The translations under genes and the position numbers were made by a program. Shown here piece after piece: positions 27,712-38,000 of a DNA stretch of 64,000 nucleotides. Numbering within the stretch: position 1 is the first letter of the stretch; each line of letters begins with the position of its first letter. The notes below the pieces were generated by a model, which worked only from the letters and a program-made list of their open reading frames with translations, did not search any database and was not told where the DNA came from. Source of the stretch: an uncultured Halobacteriovorax sp. (GTDB lineage Bacteria > Bdellovibrionota > Bacteriovoracia > Bacteriovoracales > Bacteriovoracaceae); assembly GCA_913061265.1 (NCBI GenBank), contig CAJXVS010000001.1, positions 186,001 through 250,000 of the forward strand, in the 5' to 3' direction.

Positions 27712-29131
27712 CAGGATTATCTTTAACCACAACCCCAGCTTCATTTAACTTATCTCTGATCTCATCTGATTTAGCGAAGTCCTTACTGGCCCTCGCCGCT
27801 TGTCTTTCCTTTATTAGCTCATCAATTGAGTCATCTGATAAAGCTCCCTCTGAATCCCCTTGAAGCGCTTTTTTAGCGGCGTTAGCCTCTTTTAAAACGG
27901 CTTCAGGATTATCATGAACAAGTCCTGTTGAAGACTGTGTAAATAAAGCAACCTCTCTTAAGGCCGCCAAGGTCTTAGGTCCTGGTGCATTCTTAGAGAA
28001 CTCTCTATTAGATAATCTAATGATCGTAAAGAAATGAGACATGGCGCCTGGAACATTAAAGTCATTAGCAAGTTCCTCTTTCATCTTAGGAACTATAGAG
28101 TTTACTTCTTCAAGATGAGATTCATCACTTCCTTCTTTCATAGAATTCAGCTTAAAAGTAAACTCATGAATCCTTTCAAGATCACAAATAGATCTTTCAA
28201 TCACTTCTTCACTCCAGCCCATAACTGATCTGTAGTGCGTGCTTGAAAGGATCTGCCTTAAGACTTTACCACCATAAGTTTCAACGAAGTTTCTAATCGT
28301 CACAACATTGCCAAGAGACTTACTCATCTTGGTATCACCAAAATTGAGGAACTCATTATGAACCCAGTTGTGAGAAAAAGGACAACCATTGGCCGCCTCA
28401 GATTGAGCAATTTCATTTTCATGATGAGGAAACATCAAATCAATTCCACCATGATGAATATCAAAGGTCTCACCAAGAAACTTCTTACTCATAGCTGAAC
28501 ATTCAATATGCCAACCAGGACGACCCTTGCCCCAAGGAGAATCCCACGCAGGCTCTCCCTCTTTAGCGGGCTTCCAAAGAACAAAGTCTGAAGGATGTTT
28601 CTTATGAGTATCAACGTCGACGCGAATTCCATGCTGAAGAGAATCTAAGTCTTTCTTAGATAATTTCCCATAATCATCAAACTTAGGAACATGATAGAGA
28701 ACCTCTCCATTCACATTATAAGCAAAGCCCTTCTCTTCTAAGGTCTTAACCATTTCGATGATCTCATCCATGGTCTCACTGACTTTAGGGGTTTCAGTGG
28801 CTGGCTCCATACCTAGAGAGTTCATATCCGTAATACATTCATCAACATATTGTTGAGAATGCACTAGAGGATCTACTCCAAGCTCATTTGCTCGTTCAAT
28901 GATCTTATCGTCCACGTCAGTAAAGTTTCTAACAAAGGTCACTTTATAGCCGAGGCTCTTTAGAATACGGTGGATCAAATCCCCTACAACAAGGGCCCTA
29001 GCATTTCCTACATGAAGAAAGTCATAGGTCGTTGGTCCACAAGAGTAGAAACTCACACAATCCTTCTTCAAGGGTTTGAGAACTTCTTTACTTCTGGTCA
29101 GGTTATTAAAAACCTTGATTTCAACGGCCAT
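27683..29131 (-). CDS. cysS: Cysteinyl-tRNA synthetase
   Basis: CysS charges tRNA-Cys. The class I HIGH-type motif reads FLHVGNA near residue 38, preceded by the Zn-binding Cys in YSCGPT. WHIECSAMSKKF near 208 and HHENEIAQSE near 236 provide the other Zn ligands, and KMSKSLGN near 268 is the KMSKS loop. The length of 482 residues is normal. The ATG at 29131 has a strong AGGAGG upstream. The downstream S41-like gene overlaps its end. An intrinsic terminator separates it from the carD-family gene upstream. Confidence 0.98.
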   Translation of the reverse strand: MAVEIKVFNNLTRSKEVLKPLKKDCVSFYSCGPTTYDFLHVGNARALVVGDLIHRILKSLGYKVTFVRNFTDVDDKIIERANELGVDPLVHSQQYVDECITDMNSLGMEPATETPKVSETMDEIIEMVKTLEEKGFAYNVNGEVLYHVPKFDDYGKLSKKDLDSLQHGIRVDVDTHKKHPSDFVLWKPAKEGEPAWDSPWGKGRPGWHIECSAMSKKFLGETFDIHHGGIDLMFPHHENEIAQSEAANGCPFSHNWVHNEFLNFGDTKMSKSLGNVVTIRNFVETYGGKVLRQILSSTHYRSVMGWSEEVIERSICDLERIHEFTFKLNSMKEGSDESHLEEVNSIVPKMKEELANDFNVPGAMSHFFTIIRLSNREFSKNAPGPKTLAALREVALFTQSSTGLVHDNPEAVLKEANAAKKALQGDSEGALSDDSIDELIKERQAARASKDFAKSDEIRDKLNEAGVVVKDNPDGTYSWSYK

Positions 29132-29174
29132 AGGGCACCTCCTGCCCTTAACTATACTCGAATGAGGGAAAAAA

Positions 29175-29198
29175 AAAAGGCCCTAAAAGGGCCTTTTT
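29175..29198 (-). terminator. Intrinsic terminator after the CarD-family gene
   Basis: GGCCCT (29179-29184) pairs with AGGGCC (29188-29193) around a 3-base loop, extended by A:T pairs, with a T run on both strands. It lies 25 bases past the stop at 29223 and 44 bases before the cysS start, so it ends that gene's transcript. Confidence 0.88.
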
Positions 29199-29222
29199 AT
29201 ACTTTTAAATTTTTAGAATTTC

Positions 29223-29696
29223 TTACTGAAAGCAACTATCAATAGTTGTTTTGATCTCTGGAACTTCTCCGCCTCTCGCTAAAGAGATCTCTTCTGAGAT
29301 AAGTTCTTTACACTGATCAAGCATCTTCTTCTCACCAAAACTAAGATTCTTAGTTTCTTTTAAGAGAAATAGCGCTCGAAGCACGTCAGCAATCTCTAAT
29401 AAACTACCAGTCTTGATCTTACCCATATACTCTCTGTAACGACGATTCCAAGTTGAGTTATCAATCTTGATATCGTGCTCTTTAAGTAGGTCGTAAACTT
29501 GATCAATTTCTTCTTCTCCAACTAAACCTCTGATTCCTTCAAGAGAATCTGTTGGGACCATAACAGTCATTCCGTTTGCAATGACTTTTAGGATATAAAA
29601 GCTCTTACTCTCGCCCCCCAGGTCGCGCTCTTCAACGTCCACAAGCTGACCAACACCGTGGCCTGGACAAACAGCATAATCACCGATTTTAAACAT
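29223..29696 (-). CDS. carD: CarD-family RNA polymerase-binding transcription regulator
   Basis: A 157-residue CarD/CdnL/TRCF-N family protein. The N-terminal RNA-polymerase-interaction domain (residues 1-60) starts FKIGDYAVCPGHGVGQLVDVEE and includes MTVMVPTDSLEGI. The C-terminal helical domain (about 70-145) has STWNRRYREYMGKIKTGSLLEIADVLRALFLL, typical of CdnL DNA-binding helices. In other bacteria this family stabilises open complexes at rRNA and growth promoters. The ribosome binding site GGAGG lies 6-7 bases before the ATG. Upstream, a 26-base inverted repeat lies in the probable leader. The symbol carD follows the family; the direct CdnL role is inferred. Confidence 0.9.
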   Translation of the reverse strand: MFKIGDYAVCPGHGVGQLVDVEERDLGGESKSFYILKVIANGMTVMVPTDSLEGIRGLVGEEEIDQVYDLLKEHDIKIDNSTWNRRYREYMGKIKTGSLLEIADVLRALFLLKETKNLSFGEKKMLDQCKELISEEISLARGGEVPEIKTTIDSCFQ

Positions 29697-29730
29697 GGAT
29701 AACCTCCATCACCCTTAGGAACATACGTAC

Positions 29731-29756
29731 TGTGTAACCGCAACGCGGACTACACA
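29731..29756 (-). promoter_or_regulatory. Inverted repeat in the carD-family leader
   Basis: TGTGTA and TACACA flank inner arms CCGC/GCGG around AAC, a 26-base near-palindrome 35 bases upstream of the start at 29696. It could be an operator or form an mRNA hairpin in the 5' leader. The flanking 29757-29941 region holds no other gene. I found no convincing -35/-10 pair. Confidence 0.4.
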
Positions 29757-29941
29757 TTCTCAAACTATCGCATTGCGTCGCTTATTCATAGGGCCCTTGT
29801 ATTAATTACACGAATTTAGCTCGCCATGACCCGATTTCACCACATAATTTCGACTACTTAAACACATCTCTAACGGTTTGTCATTTAGGATGCGCCATGT
29901 TTTCATTTATCTTAAATTAATTGATTTTATCTGGAGAAAGA

Positions 29942-30442
29942 ATGAAGGGATTATTCTTTTTAGTAGCACTACTAACGTCTATAAACCTTTTCGCTATTGA
30001 TATTGAAATGGTGAGGATCTCTTCAGATATGCCTGGAGAAGAAGATGAGATCTTCCGTATGGTGGTTGAAGTAAAAGAGGATATGGAGATCGTCGGTTTC
30101 CATAAAGACAAGCTAGGCCCCTCTGGAGAAGTCGAAAATAGACTTACCTACGCCCTTGAAGATATGGAAGGCGGCTTTGTTATGGAGCACCAAGAGGGCC
30201 GAGATATTATTATTCTCTCCAGTTATAACTTTGATAGCTTTGTGGGCGGCGAACTTAAGATTGCTTATCTCTTCAATGGACTCAAAGGAAAATGGCGCTC
30301 TAAGAAGATCTTTCTTAGGTATATGAGTGGCAAATGGCGCCTACAAACTGATGATATTGAGATTGTGACTAAGATGAAGATCATCGTTCGTAAATGGGTA
30401 GGTAAAGTTGTTGGTATCAAAGATATCGAGTTATCTAAATAA
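29942..30442 (+). CDS. Small secreted protein of unknown function
   Basis: A 166-residue protein with a signal peptide to about residue 18 (LLTSINLFA). The mature sequence alternates acidic beta-like strands (IEMVRISSDMPGEEDEIFRMVVEVKEDME) with an aromatic, Lys-rich end. The start is ATG 29942 with GGAGAAAG 2-9 bases upstream; the longer frame from 29921 would place the ribosome binding site inside the gene. No family is recognised. It converges with the VTC gene at 30445, with a 2-base gap and no terminator. Its role is unknown; a link to the VTC operon is not supported beyond adjacency. Confidence 0.75.
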   Translation: MKGLFFLVALLTSINLFAIDIEMVRISSDMPGEEDEIFRMVVEVKEDMEIVGFHKDKLGPSGEVENRLTYALEDMEGGFVMEHQEGRDIIILSSYNFDSFVGGELKIAYLFNGLKGKWRSKKIFLRYMSGKWRLQTDDIEIVTKMKIIVRKWVGKVVGIKDIELSK

Positions 30443-30444
30443 GA

Positions 30445-31239
30445 TTATTTTCCAAAGTGCGGTGAGATATTATCTAATTTTGGAGCGTAGTAGTCAGGAA
30501 TCACTTCATTCACACCAGTCATATACTTAGAGAAACTCGTTCTCTCTAAGTTAAAGTATCCTATTAAATCGATCATCCACATGGGCATCCTAGAAGTACA
30601 CTTAAGTTCCAGAATAATATTCGCCCCTTCTCTATAATTTGTTTCAAAGTCATAAGCAGACATCTGTCCCTCTACAGGAGTTAGGTCATAATGCTCTTTT
30701 CTCATATAGCGGAGCTGCTTATCAAAGGTCACTCTTGCATAATCATCATAAACAGAAAGATAGGCCTTTCTTTTGTATTGGGTATAAACCTTAGGCCCAG
30801 CATTATAGGCCTGCACTAGGCGTAGAAAAGTATTCTTATAATCACTATTGAGCCCCTCCCCTTCGAATGTAGGATCCACAATACCATTAAGCTCATCGGC
30901 CCAGTTATCTCCCGAGACCTTGGCCCTTTTCTTTTTAATAAAACCACGGGACTTAAACTTAACTTCAAAGAAGTAAGGAGGAACAGGATTCTCTCCATAA
31001 GAGCGTATACGCAGGTTGAACCTATCATCCATACCGGCCTTTCTTCTTTCTAAGAAAAGGTAGTTTGGTGAATCAAGGTAGAGGTTGTTTACGCCATAGT
31101 ACTTATCAGGAGAGCGGTCACTATAAGGATCAAGCACACAGTAGGTCTCAGCGTACTGAGAAATAGGCTCAATCATCGATTCAGGGATTAGATACTTTAA
31201 CTCATATCTTTCAAAGAATAAGGGCGAGCTCGCTTCCAT
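30445..31239 (-). CDS. VTC-domain protein (polyphosphate-polymerase-like), cytoplasmic
   Basis: A 264-residue VTC-domain protein without signal peptide or membrane segment, so it should act in the cytoplasm. Yeast Vtc4 uses this tunnel-shaped fold to build polyphosphate from ATP. The conserved framework is present: RYELKY (R11, K15), NNLYLD near 51-56, RFNLRIRSY (R73, R77, R79), FFEVKFKSRG (E92, K94) and the late metal-binding strand LELK (E211). It is therefore probably catalytically competent, although product and activity are inference. It is last in the operon DUF4956 - HlyD-propeller - TolC-like - VTC, 3 bases after the preceding stop. Bacterial VTC genes often neighbour DUF4956 and CotH-kinase genes; here kinase-like giants are adjacent instead. 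Confidence 0.87.
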   Translation of the reverse strand: MEASSPLFFERYELKYLIPESMIEPISQYAETYCVLDPYSDRSPDKYYGVNNLYLDSPNYLFLERRKAGMDDRFNLRIRSYGENPVPPYFFEVKFKSRGFIKKKRAKVSGDNWADELNGIVDPTFEGEGLNSDYKNTFLRLVQAYNAGPKVYTQYKRKAYLSVYDDYARVTFDKQLRYMRKEHYDLTPVEGQMSAYDFETNYREGANIILELKCTSRMPMWMIDLIGYFNLERTSFSKYMTGVNEVIPDYYAPKLDNISPHFGK

Positions 31240-31242
31240 TTC

Positions 31243-32442
31243 TTAGTTGGCCTTCGTTAAGTGCGATAAGCTACACTCAGCTAACTTTCCTTGCTCGGCC
31301 AATGAATAGAGATAGTCCTTCGTGATTTCATAACGTAGGTCTAAGATCTTAATCTTTTGTTTTAAGATCTTCTCTCTAACTTGAACAATCTTATAAGGTG
31401 AGTTTGAACTAGATTTCTTTAAGAGTTCTAGGTAATTATTAAGGTCTTTTAAGTAACCTTCAGAGTTCAAATCAATATAGTTCTTAATCTTAATATTTAA
31501 ATTGGCCTTATTGAGATTTAAATCAGTAGCCCCTTCTCTTCTAGCAGCGCTAAACTCTGCCTGAGACTTCTGCCATTCAATCAACTTTCCTTGAGAGTTT
31601 GAATAAGAATTCCCTGGAAGATTAAAAGAAACTTCAATACTAAAGCTATCATCAGCAATATTGTTTTTAATTGCGTCGTCTTTTTCAAAGATGGTCTTCT
31701 TATGACTTAGTTGAAAGTGGCTAAAGATCTGAGATTCTTTTCTTCTCTCCGCTAAGTAATCAAGGTGCTTAATACGGGCTACAGCCCCAAGCTTTGAGAG
31801 CTCAATATTTTCCATCTTAATCGTTGTGATCTTTCTTTTAATATCGTCGACATCAATAAAGCCGCTAAAATCTAGTGAACCGATCTTTCTTGGCTTTAGA
31901 TTACGAGGCAGGTCTAACTGAGCTAATTGAGAGCGTGATCTTAAAACAAGCTCATTAAACTTAAGCTTTGTTTCAACTAGCTTCTCTTTCATATTAAGAA
32001 GCTCATTAAATTTAAGGATATCTCTTTTAACCCCGCGGTTAAGGACTCGAGTTAAATCTGTATAAGAGAGTTTTAGTTGATGATGTAGCTTGATTGAGTC
32101 TTTAGCATAGAAGAGCTCAAGAAAGGTTAGGTTCTTATCTAAACATTTCTCAGCATTCACTTCCGAAGAGTAGGCAGATCCAAGCTTATTTCTTTGCTCG
32201 ATCAATTCTACTTCATGCGCTTTTTGCCCAATGGCAAGAGGCTCGATTCTAATCGTATTAGTGACGGCTCCGTCATTATCGCCCTTAAGACGCCATTGAA
32301 GAGAGTTATAAGATGGTGCTTTGTAGTCTCTCGACTCCGTCGGTTTAACTTCGACATCGATTTCTTTATAAATCGTCTTAAAGTTAATTGCCGCTGAGGC
32401 ATCCGTCGAAAAGATAAATAGGCCTATTAAGTAAACGATCAT
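31243..32442 (-). CDS. TolC-like outer membrane/periplasmic coiled-coil protein
   Basis: A 399-residue protein with a signal peptide (to about residue 18, TDASA) and long Lys/Glu/Leu-rich helices at about 75-175, 200-235 and 290-385. SIEVSFNLPGNSYSNSQGKL near 265 resembles the beta strand and turn that separates the two helical hairpins of TolC/OEP proteins. It lies directly between the HlyD-type adaptor and the VTC protein, 3-base gaps each side, which supports an outer-membrane channel role. The sequence is divergent and the TolC assignment rests on architecture plus context. No adjacent ABC or RND pump is seen. Confidence 0.68.
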   Translation of the reverse strand: MIVYLIGLFIFSTDASAAINFKTIYKEIDVEVKPTESRDYKAPSYNSLQWRLKGDNDGAVTNTIRIEPLAIGQKAHEVELIEQRNKLGSAYSSEVNAEKCLDKNLTFLELFYAKDSIKLHHQLKLSYTDLTRVLNRGVKRDILKFNELLNMKEKLVETKLKFNELVLRSRSQLAQLDLPRNLKPRKIGSLDFSGFIDVDDIKRKITTIKMENIELSKLGAVARIKHLDYLAERRKESQIFSHFQLSHKKTIFEKDDAIKNNIADDSFSIEVSFNLPGNSYSNSQGKLIEWQKSQAEFSAARREGATDLNLNKANLNIKIKNYIDLNSEGYLKDLNNYLELLKKSSSNSPYKIVQVREKILKQKIKILDLRYEITKDYLYSLAEQGKLAECSLSHLTKAN

Positions 32443-32445
32443 TTC

Positions 32446-34218
32446 TTAAAGCTTATCTGTTACAAGTATTTGGGCCGTCTTTTTGCCTTGATCAAAAGAG
32501 ATGATGAAGTTCTTAGTCTGTGAATTAAAAGTAATCCCTTCAGGTTTAAGCCCTCTAAAAGTCTTAACTTCTTGAAGGTGATTAGAAGGATCTTCAAGAA
32601 CAGTCTTTAAAACTCTTCCGCCTTCTTTACCATTATTGTTAACGGTAAGAACATAAAGCTCACCATCAATCATGGCCATGTCTGAGACACCTTCATTCTT
32701 AAAGAAGTGATCTCTAGGAAAAGCGCTATTGGCCTGTATTGAAACTTGGTCTGCTTGAATCTTCTCTGTTTCAAGAACTGAATCAAGGTCGTTGATTCTG
32801 ATAAGAACAAATTGATCCTTAAGCTTTGAGCTTGCACTACGAAGACCAAAGAAAAGAGTGTTCCCTTTAACAATGATCCCTTCGATATTGATCTTAACCT
32901 TTGATTTTGAAGGATTAAGTAAGATCTGTGCCCAGTCTTCTTTTTGATTCTTTAAAGCTACTTTATTAAGAGCATCATAAAGATTGATATCAGCAACTGC
33001 TGTAAACTCAAAATTACTTCTCTTCACCTTCAGAAAACGCTTTCTTCTCTTAGATACTTTTCCGTCTTTTTTCTCAGACATTGATGAAGCGATATAGATA
33101 AAACCATTTTCATCTTGAGTGATCGCTTCCATATCAGCGATCCCCTTAACTCCAGCGATCTCGATTTCTTTATCGATTTCACCTTTATTATTCATTGTAT
33201 AAATATAAGGACGGTCTTTCTTTCCTGTATCATCGCTTATGACAAGAGTTTGATTTAGGTCTTTAATAAAAAGTAGTCCTGAAGGCTCAATGTTTACATT
33301 TTCAATATCAACATCAATGCTTAGGTCAAAGTAGTTCTCAGTATTTGGTGAAGGAACGGTATCAGCATGAGCGGCCATAATGCTTTTTGATGATTTTTCA
33401 AATGACTTGATCTGAACCTTCTCACCGATAAGAAAAGGATTATCTTCAGAAACGAAGATCACAACTTCTCTACCATAAGCGATAATATTTTCAGACTTTC
33501 TTAGTCTTACTGGGTACTCAATGATTCTGTTCCCAACACTGGCAACAACCGCGTTCATCGTCTTTGTTCCATCAGAGATAGAAGTCACGACAACTTTTTG
33601 TCCCTTAAATGTCTTATTATAGATGCTTTCGTGAACAAAACCTTTAATAAGTGAAGGTGAACTATCATGCATTGTAATAAGAGGAGTAAAAGGAGAAGCG
33701 TCTTCGCCTACTTTTACATTAACTGAACCAATAACACCGGCTCTCTTAGAGAAAACAAAAAGATCACTCTTCTTACGGTTAAGTAGCTCAAGCTGCTTAG
33801 CAATGCTATCGATCTTGATCTGAAGAGGACTGTTCTGTCCTGTTCCTGATTTAACTTTAACGCTCTTAAGCTTCTTGTTCATCTCTTCGTTAAAAGAGTT
33901 CTCGGCCTTAAGCTCGTTTAGTTGACTCTCTAATTCATAGATACTCATCTCAAGATCTGGTCTTTCAAGTTCAAGAAGAAGTTCATTCTCAGCAATCGTT
34001 TGCCCTGAGATGACGTGAATATTTTTAATCTTCACAGCATGCGAAGAATTAATATTGATCTCTTTAGTATCAGCAATACCTAAGTATTGAGTTGAGACAA
34101 CATTTGATGATTGAATTTTTAAGATAGCAATTAAACAAACAAGAATAGCAGCTGAGAAACGCTTGTTCTCTGTGATTGCCTTAATGAAAATTGTCTTTTG
34201 CCTAGCTAATTTTCCCAT
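32446..34218 (-). CDS. HlyD-type membrane fusion protein fused to a beta-propeller (DUF3616-like)
   Basis: A 590-residue fusion. A short cytoplasmic start and one membrane helix (about 19-37) are followed by an HlyD-like adaptor: barrel-sandwich half IHVISGQTIAENELLLELE, a coiled coil (about 85-150), then RAGVIGSVNVKVGE and a beta-barrel up to about 275. From about 290 to the end a beta-propeller-like domain appears, with LFIKDLNQTLVISDD, DMEAITQDENGFIYIASS, NIEGIIVKGNTLFFGLR and LKPEGITFNSQ repeats. The NIEG and GLR blocks resemble DUF3616 and SdiA-regulated/esterase-like propellers. Start ATG 34218 is preferred over GTG 34227 because AGGTGG is properly spaced. The adaptor should link inner and outer membrane in the export system; the propeller's job is unknown. 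Confidence 0.8.
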   Translation of the reverse strand: MGKLARQKTIFIKAITENKRFSAAILVCLIAILKIQSSNVVSTQYLGIADTKEININSSHAVKIKNIHVISGQTIAENELLLELERPDLEMSIYELESQLNELKAENSFNEEMNKKLKSVKVKSGTGQNSPLQIKIDSIAKQLELLNRKKSDLFVFSKRAGVIGSVNVKVGEDASPFTPLITMHDSSPSLIKGFVHESIYNKTFKGQKVVVTSISDGTKTMNAVVASVGNRIIEYPVRLRKSENIIAYGREVVIFVSEDNPFLIGEKVQIKSFEKSSKSIMAAHADTVPSPNTENYFDLSIDVDIENVNIEPSGLLFIKDLNQTLVISDDTGKKDRPYIYTMNNKGEIDKEIEIAGVKGIADMEAITQDENGFIYIASSMSEKKDGKVSKRRKRFLKVKRSNFEFTAVADINLYDALNKVALKNQKEDWAQILLNPSKSKVKINIEGIIVKGNTLFFGLRSASSKLKDQFVLIRINDLDSVLETEKIQADQVSIQANSAFPRDHFFKNEGVSDMAMIDGELYVLTVNNNGKEGGRVLKTVLEDPSNHLQEVKTFRGLKPEGITFNSQTKNFIISFDQGKKTAQILVTDKL

Positions 34219-34230
34219 ATTTCCCACCTA

Positions 34231-34914
34231 TTAAATTTCAACTGTTGATTCTTGCAACAGCAAACTTAAACCTTTTATTGTTTCGATTTCCCTAAGATGA
34301 TCAATGAACTCCGCTTTATCCTGTCCCTTGTTCAGCTTAATCTGGTATGCATAATCTAATCTTGTCCCCTGAGCCACTTCTCTTAAAGTAACTAAGGCAA
34401 AATATTTGCATTCATCTTTAAGTATTTTTTGAAGCTTATTCTTATCCGTATCATTGCTTTCCATGTTGAACTTTAAAAGCCCATCAAAGTGAGACTCCTT
34501 TGAAAAAGGAACTGATTGAATAGCAAAAGCTGTAGCTGAAAAAGCAAAAGCCCCAATCACTGCGATTTGGTAACTATAAACACCACAGGCCATGCCAATT
34601 GATAAAGTTGAAAAGATAAAGATCATATCTCGCGGATCTTTTAGAGAAGATCTAAATCTAATGATCGCTAGAGCCCCCATCATTCCCATACCACGAGCAA
34701 CGTTGTCACCAATGGCCTGCATAGCAAGAGCGGTTACCAGTGAACTTAAGATCATAGCTTGTAAGAAGCTTCTCGAATAAGAGAGACCTTGAAAGGTCTT
34801 TTTATAAGTAAAAGCAATAACGCAAGACAATAAAAAACTAAGGCATACTGAATATAGTACGGACAAAGTCGTTGGATTTTTTACGGTCGCCTCTAGTGCG
34901 AAAATATCTAACAT
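34231..34914 (-). CDS. DUF4956 inner-membrane protein
   Basis: A 227-residue protein with four to five membrane helices (about 16-145) followed by a cytoplasmic alpha/beta domain of about 75 residues. The signature GMMGALAIIRFRSSLKDPRDMIFIF is split across helices near 79-102 and is the hallmark of DUF4956. This family commonly sits beside VTC-domain genes, and a role in channelling or sensing the polymer is often suggested but not shown. Start ATG 34914 has AAGG 6 bases upstream; the earlier ATG 34959 would add 15 residues with poor support. It is the first gene of the four-gene operon, with 142 bases upstream before the giant secreted paralogue. Confidence 0.88.
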   Translation of the reverse strand: MLDIFALEATVKNPTTLSVLYSVCLSFLLSCVIAFTYKKTFQGLSYSRSFLQAMILSSLVTALAMQAIGDNVARGMGMMGALAIIRFRSSLKDPRDMIFIFSTLSIGMACGVYSYQIAVIGAFAFSATAFAIQSVPFSKESHFDGLLKFNMESNDTDKNKLQKILKDECKYFALVTLREVAQGTRLDYAYQIKLNKGQDKAEFIDHLREIETIKGLSLLLQESTVEI

Positions 34915-35056
34915 ATCTACCTTCTGTTTGAGCCATATACTTATCACGAAAAGTGTCATTTCCTAACACTTGTCTAACAATCGGGTAAAGGTTTTATGGC
35001 ATTAAATTTAGAAAAATGGCCCCTTAAGTTCCTGAAAACATAAGAGGCTTCGTAGA

Positions 35057-38000
35057 TTAATGAAGAAAATGCATTTTATATAGGTCTAGTGCGTCAGAAA
35101 TGTTAAGGAGAACCCTATCTTTTTCAACATAGTCCTTCTTAGTGCCTTGCGTAAAATAAGGTTTCATCCTCGCCGGAAGCTTATTTTCAAGTTCACGGAC
35201 AGTTGGGATATTCATCTCAGCCACCATATAGAAGTTCTTCTTCCCGATGGCCTTATTGAAGGCCCTAATAAGGACAGGACTGTAGTAGCCGCTCTTATTA
35301 GGCACAAGATGACTTAAGGCCTTAGTAAGCTTCTCCATCTTCTTCTTACGAGAATCCTCTCTCTTGGCCTTTCTGATATGCCTTAAGACTTTCTTAGCCC
35401 CTCTAACGATGGAGCTTATAGAGTATTTCTCTCCAAAGTAGTTGATAACCTTAGATCTTCTATTGCTATTATTAGCGCTAGTAGAAACTGATGAGCTCTT
35501 CCAAGCTTTTGTAACGTCTTTAGAAGTGCTCTTGGTGATCTTAGCGATCTCTTTAATAAGATCATCCTCGGTAAGCTCAAGAAGCTTCTCAATACCTTTA
35601 CGGTGAATCTGAAGAGTTAAAAGAAACTCTATCTGTCCCCATGAATCTGTATAGATCATCATCTCTGGGCTAAAATCAAAGAACTTATCAGAACCTGCCG
35701 CTCCATTGAAAAAAGGAAGGTAAGTATTCTTAATCTCTTTAGTCTCAGTTAAGAGATCATCCACTCCCACCTGAAGCTCAACATAAGGATTCACAAGCTC
35801 CCCTGTTTCAGCGTCATATGAAGAGTCTAATTGAACATCCTTAAACTTAGTTTCCCCATTAGAAACAAAGCTCCAGCGCTTCTCTTTACGAAGCTTTGAG
35901 CTCATCTGAAGATCCTGGCCAATAATCTTACCGTCTTCGTCAAAATTAAAGATTTTCAAATCATCAATACGAAGTTCCTTAGACCAGCTACGAAAACCAA
36001 AGAGGCTCACCGCTGATTCTTTGGCGATAAAGTCTGAAGTGATCTTCTGATCAACCTTAAACTTCTTTAACTTATCAAAGTTGTGGTTAAAGACAGCATC
36101 ATTGATGGCCCTTTCCATGTCTTCACTTTCAGTATTACCTTTTAACTTAGTCACAAATCTTTCGATCTTTCCTATTTCAGTACTTGAAGAGAATTGATCA
36201 ATCTTTATAAGACCAAGCTGCATATAAAGACGCATCTTCTTCTCATTTGACTTAGATTTATCTTCATAAAGAGTAATATTTCCGTCTTTATCATGACCTA
36301 GAACAGTTCTATTTAAGAGGATTCTAGAGACTGAGGCTTCAGTTCCAGGACCAACTACTGATGCTCCTAAAACGGCTTTGATTCTTCCTCTGCCCTCAAT
36401 AATATTCTGAGAGATAAAGATATGCTCTTTAGGTAGACCCTTCTTTAAAATTGTATAAGGCATCTTAAAATCTACGATGAACTTCTTCCTTTTTCTCACT
36501 TCTTCTTTACTAGCAGCAGGGTAGATAAGTGAATATTCTTTAACGTAAGCTAGGTCCCCTACTGTCTCAATACCAAGACCAAGGCCCTTACCAAGCCTAA
36601 TTCCAATGGAGAAATCATCTCTAACGATAAACTGATCATTCTCCCCTTTGGCATCGGGGTTCGCTGTAAAGGTTCTGTTAACATGAGTTAGGACTTCAGT
36701 GACGACGCCACCAGAGTCAATCCCAAACCAGACAGGGTTAACGCTAATCTTTTGAATACCAACGATAATAGCTTTAGCGCCCATAACGATCATATCGTTT
36801 AAGGCCTCAAGGGGAGCACTGACAAACATCATCCTGATTTCCTTACGAAAATCAACGGTCTCCCCTGGTAAGTAATCATTAGTTGGTTTTGCTTCTTTTT
36901 CAATTCCTTTATTAAAAGAGATAAGTTCGATCTTTTTCCCATTAGGAAGAACTTCTCCTAAAAGGCCAAAGTTAACCACCATATCATTTCTTCTAGAAAT
37001 CAATTTCTCAATAAGGAGCTGCTCGTAATTATAAGGAGCGACTCTTGGCCACTTACCTAGTTTAACAGCAGCCGTGATCTGAGCTCGGCTAAGTTGAGCG
37101 ATCTTTCTTGTGAACCATTTTCCATCACTCATTGTGACATGATCCCAACCAGCGTGAAGAACGGCAGATCTAAAGTTAAAGACTATCTCATCTTTCTTAT
37201 TCTTATGAATCGCCTTCCATTTATAATCAGTTGGCTTCTCTCTTCTCCAATTACCAAAAGCAAAACCAATATCATGTTGAAGAGCAAATAGTTTTGATCC
37301 GCCTTCAAAGTCACGTCTAATAAGCTTGTTGTTTTCACCTTTTTTCAGGTTGGTATTATTGATCCAGATATTAAAGATCTGCCAGCCTCTTACTTCCCTT
37401 TTACCTTTCTTATGGGCAGGGTAATAAGGTCCAACTCTAGTGATACTCTTATCGTCAAAACGAGCTTCTAGCATTCCCTCTTCAAAGATTATGAATTCAC
37501 CCTTTTCATCAGATCCTCTGCTCTTCACTAACCTCTTAAGATCTTCAGGCTCAAAGTAAGAAGTAAAATCAACATAGAATTCATCCCAAGAGACTTTACC
37601 TAGGTAGATCTTAAAATCATCCACATGCCTAGAGAGATCCGTGTACATCCCAAGAGCCGTTCCAAGAGCGGCAGCCGTTGGTTCAGAGTGAATCTCCATT
37701 CCCATCTTAAGCTTCCACTCACGAACATTTCCGTCCTTGTCAATTCCCTCAAACATGATCTTTGGTCTTGATTGAGTCTTTCTAATCTTTACGAACTTTC
37801 CTTCATTTAAGGCAGGCCAAGAAACCTTTAGACCAGCATGAAGCGCTTCTCTTCCATTATAGAAAGTATCAGTCACATCAACAGATCCAATATCAGCCAC
37901 TTCGCCGATAACACCATTATTAGGAAGTGGGTTCAGAAGAGATAGGTCAAAGCCAGCCTTCTTCATCTTTTTAAGTTCTTCTTGAGATAAGACCTTACCA

